Shown: piece by piece, positions 1-9,565 of the stretch
How the letters are laid out: every line of letters starts with the position of its first letter
Position numbering within the stretch: position 1 is the stretch's first letter
Source: Salinivirgaceae bacterium
GTDB lineage: Bacteria; Bacteroidota; Bacteroidia; Bacteroidales; SZUA-534
Direction: 5' to 3'
Assembly: GCA_016342715.1 (NCBI GenBank)
Contig: JAEINW010000017.1
Location: 1-45,493, forward strand
Length of the DNA stretch: 45,493 nucleotides
Program-made: the position numbers and the translations under genes
The notes under the pieces: generated by a model
What the model saw: only the letters and a program-made list of their open reading frames with translations
Told to the model about the DNA's origin: nothing
Databases searched by the model: none

Positions 1-1923
1 GCTAACTTCAATTGTTTTGTATCCAACAGATGAAAATACCAAGGTTTTATCTTTGCCTGTATTTTCTATACTAAATTTACCTTCAATGTTGGTTGTGGTT
101 CCATGCAGCGATTCTTTAAAATATACATTGACATTTGAGAGGGGTAGGCCTGAGATATCTTCGATAACAGCTCCATAGACTTCTCTGGCTAGTGTATCCC
201 GTAAACTATTTGTTTGTCTTTTTAAAATAATTTGTTTACCAATAATTTCATACGAAATATTATTTATTGAAAAAATATCATTTTGTGGATTATTTGTACA
301 GTATAAAGTAACACCCTCTTTAATTTTAGCTGATTTTACATCGCTATTAAAATCAATATATTTTGGGGTAAACTTCATGGGTTCAATTTGCTCTAGTTTT
401 TTAGCAAATGATGAAGTTGCAGCTGTATTTGAAACAACCGGTTTAAATCCAGGTTTTTCAATTTTGTCTTTTTTAGCTTTACCCATACCTGAGAAAAAGG
501 CTAGATAATCATTTCCATAATATTTATTTGCCACACGAATAATATCTTCTTTGGTAATTTTATTGATACGCTCCGGGTAGCTTCTTAATTGAAATATATC
601 ATGATTCATAGCAAAGGTTTCTCCCAAAAGCACTCCTCTGTATTTATTGGTTTCCATCGATTCTTGGTGCTGACGATATATTTCCTTTTTTACCGCATCT
701 ACTCTCCAGTCATCAAATTCACCTGTTTTAACAAGATTAATTTTATCAAGCAACAACTTTTCAGCATCTTCAAGGCTTTGACCTACAATTTTAGGCACAA
801 AAAAGGCTATACTTAAGCCGTAATCAAAATAAGGATACGAAAATAATTGAGCGGCTAATAATTCATTATTTAAGGCTAGTTGATCCATTAAGCCCGAACC
901 ATTTTCATTTGATAAAATGCCCCCTAAAACTTCAAGAGCCAAAGCATCTTCGTGCCCTTCGGGTACGGTAGCAAAACCTAACATTCCTATTTTTACAGGA
1001 GACATTTTAACTTCAACCAATTCTCTTCCAACGGGAGGAGTCTCTTTCCAGATTTTTCTTTCGGGAGTTTCTTTTTGTTCCCAAGATCCAAAAGCTTTTT
1101 CTATCAGAGGTTTTATTTGCTCGCTATTAAAATCACCAGATAAAACCAAAGCCATGTTGTTTGGAACATACCAGGTTTTATAAAATTCATGCATTTTTGT
1201 GAGCGAAGGGTTTTTCAAGTCATCGCTTGTTCCAATAATGGTTTGTTGTCCATAAGGGTGAACTTTGAAAAAGTTGTTTTGGAAAGCTTCCAACATGTTC
1301 ATGAAAAAATTGTCAGAATACATGTTTTTTTCTTCGTAAACGACTTCAAGTTCCGATTGAAATCCTCTAAAAACGGCATCTTGAATTCTATGGGCATATA
1401 ATTCTAGCCAAGGCTCAATTTGGTTTGAAGGAAATGTATTAAAAAAAACAGTACGATCGGGTGATGTATTTGCATTTAGCCCAGTACCTCCCATTTTTTT
1501 TACAACATTTGAGAATTCATTGGGAATAGCATACTTGTTTGCTTCAATAGATTGTTCGTTAATTTTCGTTTGAATTGCTTTGCGGGCTTCTTCATCAGTG
1601 GTTTTACCCAATTCATCATACAATTTAAAAATGGCATCGATATGAACTTTTTCTTTTTCCCAATCGGTAGTTCCTAATTGAGAGGTTCCTTTGAAAAGCA
1701 TATGTTCCATGTAATGGGCCATACCAGTTGCATCTGAAGGATCGTCTTTTCCTCCAGCTTTACATACCATGTATCCAAATACTTCGGCACGAGTTGGGTC
1801 TTGATTTAAAATAATGGTTAATCCATTATCTAGTTTGTATTGTTCTAAATGCTTTATTCCTTGTGCGTTGGAGAATAAAAATGCAGATAAAAATAACGTA
1901 AATAATAATAGTGTTTTTTTCAT
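1..1923 (-). CDS. M16 family (insulinase-like) zinc peptidase, partial; runs off the left edge; C-terminal part resembles STN plus carboxypeptidase-regulatory-like domain
   Basis: ATG at 1923 (minus) followed by a hydrophobic signal peptide (MKKTLLLFTLFLSAFLFSNAQG). HYMEH (HxxEH zinc motif) at 1716-1702 is in frame. The same frame reaches the edge with ...NPQNDIFSINNISYEIIGKQIILKRQ...VYGAVIEDISGLPLSNVNVYFKESLHGTTTNIEGKFSI...LVFSSVGYKTIEVS. Confidence 0.85.
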   Translation of the reverse strand, partial: MKKTLLLFTLFLSAFLFSNAQGIKHLEQYKLDNGLTIILNQDPTRAEVFGYMVCKAGGKDDPSDATGMAHYMEHMLFKGTSQLGTTDWEKEKVHIDAIFKLYDELGKTTDEEARKAIQTKINEQSIEANKYAIPNEFSNVVKKMGGTGLNANTSPDRTVFFNTFPSNQIEPWLELYAHRIQDAVFRGFQSELEVVYEEKNMYSDNFFMNMLEAFQNNFFKVHPYGQQTIIGTSDDLKNPSLTKMHEFYKTWYVPNNMALVLSGDFNSEQIKPLIEKAFGSWEQKETPERKIWKETPPVGRELVEVKMSPVKIGMLGFATVPEGHEDALALEVLGGILSNENGSGLMDQLALNNELLAAQLFSYPYFDYGLSIAFFVPKIVGQSLEDAEKLLLDKINLVKTGEFDDWRVDAVKKEIYRQHQESMETNKYRGVLLGETFAMNHDIFQLRSYPERINKITKEDIIRVANKYYGNDYLAFFSGMGKAKKDKIEKPGFKPVVSNTAATSSFAKKLEQIEPMKFTPKYIDFNSDVKSAKIKEGVTLYCTNNPQNDIFSINNISYEIIGKQIILKRQTNSLRDTLAREVYGAVIEDISGLPLSNVNVYFKESLHGTTTNIEGKFSIENTGKDKTLVFSSVGYKTIEVS

Positions 1924-2023
1924 AATAAGTTTATATCTAATTTGATTTTCGGTTGATAAGACTGCAAGATTGTGTTTTAGTTACAAAACGATTAATATTT
2001 AAAATGATTGCAATGATATAAAA

Positions 2024-2048
2024 AAAGCCTGAAATGAATTCAGGCTTT
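2024..2048 (-). terminator. Rho-independent terminator of gcvP
   Basis: Stem AAAGCCTGAA/TTCAGGCTTT followed on the minus strand by a T-run, just after the gcvP stop. Confidence 0.85.
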
Positions 2049-2070
2049 ATATTTTATTGTTAAGGCATTC

Positions 2071-4938
2071 TTAATCTTGATATTCTGAAATTGGAGCACA
2101 AGTACAAACTAAATTTCTGTCGCCATAGCCATCGTCAATTCTGGCAACTGTTGGCCAGAATTTATTATAGGTAATCCAATCAAGTGGATAGACAGCTCTT
2201 AGCCTGCTATATGAGTGATCCCAATTGTCATCTACTGCTTCAAGAGCTGTATGTGGAGCATTTTTTAGAAGGTTATCTTTTGCATCTAAATTTCCATTCT
2301 TAATTTCTTGAATTTCTTCCATAATGGATGCCATAGCTTCCACAAAGCGATCAATTTCTTCTTTGCTTTCACTTTCAGTTGGTTCAACCATTAATGTTTC
2401 ATGAACAGGAAATGATAAAGTAGGAGCATGGAATCCATAATCCATTAAACGTTTAGCAATATCAACCGTTTCAATTCCATATTCGTGGCGGAAGTGGCGG
2501 CAGTCAATAATCATTTCATGACCAACTCTGCCATTGGCTCCAGTATAAAGTATATTAAAATTTTCTTTTAATTCATGGGCTATGTAGTTGGCATTTAAAA
2601 TAGCCATCTTAGTCGACCATGCCAATCCATCGGCTCCTAGCATTTTAATGTAAGCATGTGTAATAGATAGCACAAAAGCACTTCCGTATGGTGCACCTGC
2701 AACGGCTTTGATTCCTTTATCACCACCTGTTTTAACTATTGGGTGTGTTGGTAAGAATGTAACTAAGTGTTTGGCAACTCCAATTGAGCCAACACCAGGA
2801 CCACCGCCACCATGAGGAATGGCAAATGTTTTATGTAAGTTTAAATGGCAAACATCGGCACCAATAAAACCAGGGCTAGTTAATCCAACCTGTCCATTCA
2901 TATTTGCTCCGTCCATATAAACTTGTCCACCATTTTCATGAATAATGTTCATCATCTCCATAATTTCAACCTCAAAAATACCGTGGGTTGAAGGATAGGT
3001 GATCATAAGTGAGTGGAGATTATCTTTATGTTCTTCCGCTTTTGCTTTTAAATCATTTATGTCAGTATTCCCTTTTTCATCGCAAGCAACTATAATAATA
3101 TTTTTCCCTGCCATAGCAGCACTTGCTGGATTTGTTCCATGAGCTGATGCTGGAATTAAAATGATATTTCTGTAATCTTCTCCTCTTGATCTGTGGTATT
3201 CGCTAATTACCATTAAACCAGCATATTCACCTGCAGCGCCTGAATTTGGTTGAAGAGACATTCCTGCAAAGCCCGTAATTTCAGCTAAATCGTTTTCAAG
3301 TTCTTCAATTAATATTTGGTATCCTTCGGCTTGTTCTTTTGGAACAAAAGGATGAATATTACCAAACTCTGACCAGCTTAAGGGAAGCATTGAAGTGGCA
3401 GAGTTTAATTTCATGGTACATGAACCTAGCGGAATCATTGAGTGTGTAAGTGAAATGTCTTTACGTTCCAACTTTTTTATGTAACGCATCATATCGGTTT
3501 CGGAGCGATATAAATTAAAAATTCGCTCTTCTAAAATAGGAGTGTTGCGCAAATACACTTCATCAAAATATACATTTTCTGTGTATTCTGAAATTTGAAT
3601 AGGTTTTTTACCACCTGATTGAGCAATAATTCTTATAATTTTATTTATATCTTTTATTGTAGTAGTTTCATCTAAACTAATTCCTATGGTTTTTTCATCA
3701 ATGTAGCGGAAATTAATTTCTTCGTCATAGCCCAAAGCTATTAGGTTGTTTGCGTTTGTGCAGGTTAATTTTACACGCAAAGTATCAAAGAAATTCTCAT
3801 TTTCTTGTTCGTTCGAGAGGCTTTCTAAACCTTTGTTTAATAAGCCAGTTAAGGCATGAATTTTATGAGCTATTGCTTTTAAACCTTCAGGACCATGATA
3901 AACTGCAAACATTCCAGCCATATTTGCTAAAAGAGCTTGTGCTGTGCAAATATTTGAGGTTGCTTTTTCACGTTTAATATGTTGTTCGCGAGTTTGTAAA
4001 GCCATTCTTAGTGCTTGATTTCCATTTCGGTCAACGGAAATACCAATGATTCTGCCAGGCATGCTTCTTTTTAATTTTTCAGTGGTGGCAAAATATCCAG
4101 CATGTGGGCCACCATATCCCATGGGTACTCCAAAACGTTGGGTAGTACCACAAACAATATCGGCTCCCCATTCTCCAGGAGGCACTATTATGGTTAAACT
4201 CATTAAATCGGCAATAACAGTTACCATTGAGTTATTTGCGTGCACTTTTTCAGTGAATCCTTTGTAATCTTCTATCGAACCATCGGAATTTGGATACTGA
4301 ATTATTGCACCAAAAACTTTATCGGTAAATTCAAATGTTTTATAATCGCCAATTTCAATTTTGATGCCCAATGGTTCGGCACGAGTATTTAGAACATCTA
4401 GCGTTTGTGGGAATATTTTTTCATCAACAAATAATATGTTGCCTTCATTTTTAACAAACGATTTGTCACGTTTGCTATACATCATAATAATTGCCTCGGC
4501 AGCTGCCGTTGATTCATCTAATAACGAACTATTTGCAATTCCCATTCCGGTTAAACTAGTAACCATTGTTTGGTAATTTAACAGTGCTTCGAGTCTGCCC
4601 TGCGAAATTTCTGCTTGATATGGGGTGTATGAAGTATACCAGCTTGGGTTTTCAAAAATATTTCTTAAAATAACCGAGGGAGTTATGGTATTGTAATATC
4701 CCATCCCAATATACGATTTGTACATTTTATTTTTTGATGCAATTTTTTTAATATGATTTAAATATTCATATTCAGTCATTGCATTTGAAATTTTTAATGA
4801 AGCTTTTAATCGGATGTTTGATGGAATGGTTTGATCAATCAACTCATCGATAGAAGAAACTTCTAACTTTGAAAGCATACTATCGATGTCTGTGTTGCGA
4901 GGCCCTATGTGGCGCGACAAGAAATTATTTGATGACAT
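2071..4938 (-). CDS. gcvP: Glycine dehydrogenase (aminomethyl-transferring), P protein
   Basis: 955 aa; PLP-lysine region NLHKTFAIPHGGGGPG; full-length GcvP with N-terminal SRHIGPR. Confidence 0.97.
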   Translation of the reverse strand: MSSNNFLSRHIGPRNTDIDSMLSKLEVSSIDELIDQTIPSNIRLKASLKISNAMTEYEYLNHIKKIASKNKMYKSYIGMGYYNTITPSVILRNIFENPSWYTSYTPYQAEISQGRLEALLNYQTMVTSLTGMGIANSSLLDESTAAAEAIIMMYSKRDKSFVKNEGNILFVDEKIFPQTLDVLNTRAEPLGIKIEIGDYKTFEFTDKVFGAIIQYPNSDGSIEDYKGFTEKVHANNSMVTVIADLMSLTIIVPPGEWGADIVCGTTQRFGVPMGYGGPHAGYFATTEKLKRSMPGRIIGISVDRNGNQALRMALQTREQHIKREKATSNICTAQALLANMAGMFAVYHGPEGLKAIAHKIHALTGLLNKGLESLSNEQENENFFDTLRVKLTCTNANNLIALGYDEEINFRYIDEKTIGISLDETTTIKDINKIIRIIAQSGGKKPIQISEYTENVYFDEVYLRNTPILEERIFNLYRSETDMMRYIKKLERKDISLTHSMIPLGSCTMKLNSATSMLPLSWSEFGNIHPFVPKEQAEGYQILIEELENDLAEITGFAGMSLQPNSGAAGEYAGLMVISEYHRSRGEDYRNIILIPASAHGTNPASAAMAGKNIIIVACDEKGNTDINDLKAKAEEHKDNLHSLMITYPSTHGIFEVEIMEMMNIIHENGGQVYMDGANMNGQVGLTSPGFIGADVCHLNLHKTFAIPHGGGGPGVGSIGVAKHLVTFLPTHPIVKTGGDKGIKAVAGAPYGSAFVLSITHAYIKMLGADGLAWSTKMAILNANYIAHELKENFNILYTGANGRVGHEMIIDCRHFRHEYGIETVDIAKRLMDYGFHAPTLSFPVHETLMVEPTESESKEEIDRFVEAMASIMEEIQEIKNGNLDAKDNLLKNAPHTALEAVDDNWDHSYSRLRAVYPLDWITYNKFWPTVARIDDGYGDRNLVCTCAPISEYQD

Positions 4939-5117
4939 AGTTAATAATTTTATTTATTTGTGTCAGTATTAATTTGTTGCAAAAATAAATGATTCTCTAA
5001 TGAATAGATGACCAAAACTTACAATTATTACATGTTAAAAAGCAAGACTAAAAAACATATTAAATAAAATGAGGAATAAATTGGTCAACCTTTTTTCATT
5101 ATCGATGGTTTATTTAT

Positions 5118-5125
5118 TAGTTTTG
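5118..5125 (+). promoter_or_regulatory. Bacteroidetes -7 type element TAGTTTTG (TAnnTTTG) upstream of the ORF at 5152
   Basis: Exact match to TAnnTTTG 27 bp before the ATG; no convincing -33 element seen. Confidence 0.4.
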
Positions 5126-5151
5126 AAAGATAATTTTATAAGTAAATAATA

Positions 5152-5808
5152 ATGAAAATTCTTAAAATATACATTCTTGCAGTTGTTAATATGCTTATTG
5201 TTAATAATTTACTAATTTCTCAAGAAACAACTATTTGCTTGCTTGATGGTAAAAAAGTTTTAGTTAATGATTATAAGATTGATAATCCAGCTGATGAAGA
5301 GGGAGTTTTGTTTTATAATAATGCAAAGGGAAAGCAAAAGAAGCAATATTTAGACAATGTATTTTCTATTGTTGAGAATGGTACAGAAAATATAATTTAC
5401 AAGCAAAACATTGAAATGGGTGACATTTTAACTCCCGAGCAAATGAAAATGTATGTTAAAGGTTTGAGCGATGCACTTGAGAATTATAAAGTACCCGATT
5501 GGGTGGTTGCAGGTGGCTTTGCATCCGGTTATTTAGGAGGAGTTCTTCCTCAGCCAACCTTAGAGCTTGAGGGTTCTGAAATGGGTCTACCCTTAGGAAT
5601 ATTAATACCTGTTGCTTATATAGGTGCTGTAGGCGCTGGTAATGCCGATGCGAATGCATTGAATAATTCATTTCCCGAATCTGTTCAAAACGAATACTAT
5701 TTGATGGGCGTTGAAAGTGGAGTGCAGAAAAAACGAATTAAAAAAAGCTTAATAGGTGGAATACTTGGTTTTACAATGGGAGTATTAACCTATGCGGTAA
5801 TAAATTAA
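5152..5808 (+). CDS. Hypothetical secreted/membrane protein
   Basis: 218-aa ORF with N-terminal hydrophobic signal and Gly-rich hydrophobic C-terminal segments. Confidence 0.7.
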   Translation: MKILKIYILAVVNMLIVNNLLISQETTICLLDGKKVLVNDYKIDNPADEEGVLFYNNAKGKQKKQYLDNVFSIVENGTENIIYKQNIEMGDILTPEQMKMYVKGLSDALENYKVPDWVVAGGFASGYLGGVLPQPTLELEGSEMGLPLGILIPVAYIGAVGAGNADANALNNSFPESVQNEYYLMGVESGVQKKRIKKSLIGGILGFTMGVLTYAVIN

Positions 5809-5879
5809 AATAAACTGCAATAACTTATTTATTAAATTCCACAATGTGGGTTCATATTAACTTCGTTGAGCTCCTTGCA

Positions 5880-5957
5880 GTCGGTTCCCCGCAGCTTGCT
5901 GCGAGAAAACAAAAGTTCTACTATTTTGATACCTTGTCTGCTTGCAGTTAGGTAGTT
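5880..5957. repeat. REP-like imperfect palindromes (CGCAGC-TT-GCTGCG and TACCTTGTCTGCTTGCAGTTAGGTA)
   Basis: Two adjacent palindromic units with CAGCTTGCTG / CTGCTTGCAG cores in the gap between convergent genes. Confidence 0.5.
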
Positions 5958-5972
5958 CATTGCAGTCGACTC

Positions 5973-6737
5973 TTATTTTAAAAACGGATTGTTTCTTTTT
6001 TCTTCGCCAATAGTTGTTTCTGCTCCGTGTCCTGAAAATACTTTTGTTTCGTCAGGCAAAATAAGTAGTTTTTCTTTTATTCCAGAAATTAATAATTCAT
6101 GGTTGCCTCCGGGTAAATCGGTTCGGCCGATGCTTCCTTGAAAAAGAATATCGCCACAAAATAGCAAGCCCTCTTTTTCATTATAAAAAGCCAATCCACC
6201 CGCAGAATGACCGGGTACTAAAATTACTTTTAATTCGGTAGTTCCAAATTTAAAAATTTCACCATCGCTTAATAAAATTTCAGGTTTTGGAGCATCTGCT
6301 TCAATGTTTAAACCATAACCTTGGCAAGTTGATTTAAAATTATCAATCCATGGCAATTCTTTTTCGTGACAAGCTACTTTTACACCGTATTTATCGACCA
6401 AATAGCGTGAACCAAAAATATGGTCGAGGTGATTGTGTGTATTTAAAATGTGAGTGAATTTTAAATTGTGGTCTTTAAAAAAGGTATCGAGCTGTTCGTT
6501 TTCTTTCGGGAAAAAGTTACCTGCATCAATAACAATGCATTCATTGCTTTCATCGAAAAGAACATAAGTGTTTTCCTGAAAAGGACTAAAAACAAAGGTT
6601 TTGTATTGCATATTTGTTGAGTTTTTATCTGTTTTATATGAATGAATGCAATTTGAGAACAAAATTAAAGCGAAAAATGAAATTAATATTAAGCTCAAAT
6701 GCTTCATTGATTTGATTTTTTCAAAATATATTGACAC
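5973..6737 (-). CDS. MBL-fold metallo-hydrolase (glyoxalase II-like), with N-terminal lipoprotein-like signal
   Basis: HNHLDH motif, CGDILF, SGHGAETTIGEE. Confidence 0.88.
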   Translation of the reverse strand: MSIYFEKIKSMKHLSLILISFFALILFSNCIHSYKTDKNSTNMQYKTFVFSPFQENTYVLFDESNECIVIDAGNFFPKENEQLDTFFKDHNLKFTHILNTHNHLDHIFGSRYLVDKYGVKVACHEKELPWIDNFKSTCQGYGLNIEADAPKPEILLSDGEIFKFGTTELKVILVPGHSAGGLAFYNEKEGLLFCGDILFQGSIGRTDLPGGNHELLISGIKEKLLILPDETKVFSGHGAETTIGEEKRNNPFLK

Positions 6738-6810
6738 AAAAATAGTTTTTTATTAGCTATCTTAATTTCTAATTCCTAAAATTCTGAATTCTAATTTCAG
6801 AAACATACAT

Positions 6811-9327
6811 TTGCATAAAAAAGAAGATAACGTGATATTTCCAGAGAATTTTGAACATAAGATTGATTTTGTAAAAGTTAGAGAGCTTTTGAAAGAGCAT
6901 TGTTTGAGTGAAATTGGGCAAAGTTTGGTTGGCGATATGAAGTTTATGAATCGCTTTGATTCCATTAAGGCGCGACTTAATGAAACCAATGAATTTAAAT
7001 CAATTCTGAAAAGTCAGCAGGAATTTCCGGTAGAACATTATTTTGATTTGCGACCTGCTATTCATAAGATTCGACTTACAGGATCTTTTCTGGAAGTAAA
7101 AGAATTGTTTCAGTTGCGTAAGTCCATGCAAACGGTTAAATTAATTATTCTTTTTTTTAAAAAGGAAGATGCTGAGGCGAAATATCCAACATTAAAAGGA
7201 ATTTCAAAAAATGTGGTAGTTCACCCTTATGTTACCGATGGCATTGACAGAATTTTAAATTCTCATGGAAAAATAAAAGACAAAGCATCGCCAGAATTGG
7301 CAAAAATTAGAAGTGATTTAGCAGCAAAACAATCGTCAGTTTCAAAGCTTATTCATAGAATAATCCATCAGGCACAAAAAGATGGATGGGTAGATGCTGA
7401 CGTTTCACTGGTAATTCGCGATGGACGCTCGGTTATTCCAGTTCCTGCATCGTTTAAACGAAAAATTCCTGGCATCGTTCATGATGAATCGGCTACTGGA
7501 AAAACCTGTTATGTGGAACCCACACCAGTTGTTGAAATTAACAACGAGCTAAATGAATTGGAAGCCGAAGAGCGCCGCGAGATTGTGAAAATTCTAAAGG
7601 AATTTACCGATACCATTCGCCCCTATGCCGATGATTTGGAAGATGGCATTGTGTTCTTAGGAATTATGGATTTTATTCGTGCAAAAGCAAAATTCGCTTT
7701 ACGTATTAATGCATCACTTCCGATGCTAAAAAATGAACCGGAAGTAAATTGGCAAAATGCCATTCATCCTTTATTATTTTTAACATTTCAAGAAGAGGAA
7801 CGCCAAGTAGTACCCTTAACTTTGAAACTTGATGTTGAAAAACGAATATTACTAATTTCAGGACCCAATGCTGGTGGTAAATCGGTTTGTTTGAAAACGG
7901 TTGGTTTACTTCAATACATGTTGCAATGCGGCATGTTAATTCCGGTTGAAAAGAAAAGCGAAGCTGGAATTTTTTCCAATCTATTTATTGATATTGGCGA
8001 TGAACAAAGTATTGAAAACGATTTGAGTACCTATAGCTCACATCTGTTAAATATGAAGCATTTTACAAAAAACGCCAATGAAAAAACATTAGTATTAATC
8101 GATGAATTTGGAACAGGTACGGAACCTATGTTGGGTGGAGCCATTGCCGAGTCGGTTTTGAATAAATTAAATAATGATAAAGCTTTTGGCGTGATTACCA
8201 CACATTATACAAATCTAAAACATTTTGCATCGTCGCAAGAGGGAATTGTAAATGGAGCTATGTTGTACGATTCGCAAAAACTGGAGCCTTTATTTAAACT
8301 CGAAATAGGAAAGCCAGGTAGCAGTTTTGCTTTCGAAATTGCTTATAAAATTGGCTTACCACAAGATATTATTGATGATGCAAAATCGAAAGTAGGAGAG
8401 GATCATGTGAATTTTGACAAACATTTGAAAGAAATTTTGCGTGATAAAGCTTACTGGGAACGAAAACGACAAAACATTAGAAAGGTGGAACGCCGTCTGG
8501 AAGAGATGATGGAGAAGGAGAAGGTGGAACTGGAGCAAGCCAAAGAAATTAGAAAAGAAATTAAAGAAAAAGCACAAATCGAAGCTCATAAATTATTGGC
8601 TGATTCCAATAAATTAATTGAAAATACGGTTCGTAAAATTAAGGAATCGCAAGCAGATAAAGAAAAAACTAAAGAAGTTCGAAAAGAAGTTGATGTATTT
8701 AAGGATAAAATATCAAAAGTAGATAGTGCTGAAGAAGAAAGAATTAATCGCAAAATGCAAAAGATTCGCGAACGCGAAAACAGAGTAATTAAAAAGGACG
8801 ATAAGAAGGATGATTCAGCTCTGGTGGAAAAACCCAAAAAGTTGGTTCGCGAAAAGGAATTTACCATTGGAATGCCAGTGAAAATAATTGGGCAAAAGTC
8901 TATTGGCGAAATTATGGAACTTAGCCATAAAAATGCAGTAGTTGCTTTTGGTAATTTATTAACTACCATTGATATTAAGAAATTGGAACATCTTGATAAT
9001 AATGAGAAAAAGCAAGTATTAAGAGCTTCTTCGAGGACAGGAGCTTATACACAATCGTACGATTTAAATCAGCGCCGAATAAGATTTAAACCAGGACTTG
9101 ATGTTCGCGGCAAACGTGCCGAGGAAGCCATACAAATGGTTACTGAATTTATTGATGAAGCCATAATGCTTAATGTTTCAGAAGTTAAAATTTTACATGG
9201 CACCGGAAGCGGTATTTTACGCCAATTGATTCGCGAGTATTTATCAACCGTTGATGTGGTTGCTCGTTTTAAAGATGAAAAAATAGAATTTGGCGGAGCT
9301 GGAATTACAGTGGTGCAGATTGGGTAA
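6811..9327 (+). CDS. mutS2: Endonuclease MutS2 (MutS-like ATPase with C-terminal Smr domain)
   Basis: Walker A GPNAGGKS; DEFGTGTEP; C-terminal Smr LDVRGKRAEEA...ILHGTGSGILR. TTG start likely. Confidence 0.94.
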   Translation: MHKKEDNVIFPENFEHKIDFVKVRELLKEHCLSEIGQSLVGDMKFMNRFDSIKARLNETNEFKSILKSQQEFPVEHYFDLRPAIHKIRLTGSFLEVKELFQLRKSMQTVKLIILFFKKEDAEAKYPTLKGISKNVVVHPYVTDGIDRILNSHGKIKDKASPELAKIRSDLAAKQSSVSKLIHRIIHQAQKDGWVDADVSLVIRDGRSVIPVPASFKRKIPGIVHDESATGKTCYVEPTPVVEINNELNELEAEERREIVKILKEFTDTIRPYADDLEDGIVFLGIMDFIRAKAKFALRINASLPMLKNEPEVNWQNAIHPLLFLTFQEEERQVVPLTLKLDVEKRILLISGPNAGGKSVCLKTVGLLQYMLQCGMLIPVEKKSEAGIFSNLFIDIGDEQSIENDLSTYSSHLLNMKHFTKNANEKTLVLIDEFGTGTEPMLGGAIAESVLNKLNNDKAFGVITTHYTNLKHFASSQEGIVNGAMLYDSQKLEPLFKLEIGKPGSSFAFEIAYKIGLPQDIIDDAKSKVGEDHVNFDKHLKEILRDKAYWERKRQNIRKVERRLEEMMEKEKVELEQAKEIRKEIKEKAQIEAHKLLADSNKLIENTVRKIKESQADKEKTKEVRKEVDVFKDKISKVDSAEEERINRKMQKIRERENRVIKKDDKKDDSALVEKPKKLVREKEFTIGMPVKIIGQKSIGEIMELSHKNAVVAFGNLLTTIDIKKLEHLDNNEKKQVLRASSRTGAYTQSYDLNQRRIRFKPGLDVRGKRAEEAIQMVTEFIDEAIMLNVSEVKILHGTGSGILRQLIREYLSTVDVVARFKDEKIEFGGAGITVVQIG

Positions 9328-9342
9328 TATGCTAATATAACG

Positions 9343-9381
9343 CTGACAGAACTATTTCACAGGATAAAATAGTTCTATCAG
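9343..9381. repeat. Long near-perfect hairpin between mutS2 and manA
   Basis: CTGACAGAACTATTT / AAATAGTTCTATCAG, 15-bp arms with one mismatch. Confidence 0.7.
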
Positions 9382-9394
9382 GGTTAAAAAATTA

Positions 9395-9561
9395 AACCTA
9401 AGTTGAGCGATTTGAATAAAATGAAAGGCGCTATACTTAGAGTTAACCCCGACCTAGAAATTGTTGGTTTTCACAATTTGAGTGAAATGAAAAATTTGAA
9501 AACCTTACAATAACTCAGTCGATTGAGCAGAATAGCGATAGCTAATCGCTCAATTTGGGTT
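9395..9561. mobile_element. MITE-like segment bounded by 18-bp terminal inverted repeats
   Basis: AACCTAAGTTGAGCGATT (9395-9412) versus reverse complement of AATCGCTCAATTTGGGTT (9544-9561): 16 of 18 match. Confidence 0.4.
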
Positions 9562-9565
9562 AAAA

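Noticed and set aside
589-1401. Forward ORFs at 589-816, 917-1183, 1189-1401
   Set aside because: Antisense to the clearly coding M16 peptidase frame; no independent coding signal.
4939-5151. Glycine riboswitch upstream of gcvP
   Set aside because: No glycine-aptamer-like conserved segments recognized in the AT-rich leader.
8356-8969. Minus-strand ORFs of 77 and 127 aa within mutS2
   Set aside because: Antisense shadow ORFs of a strongly conserved gene; low-complexity F/S/L-rich translations.
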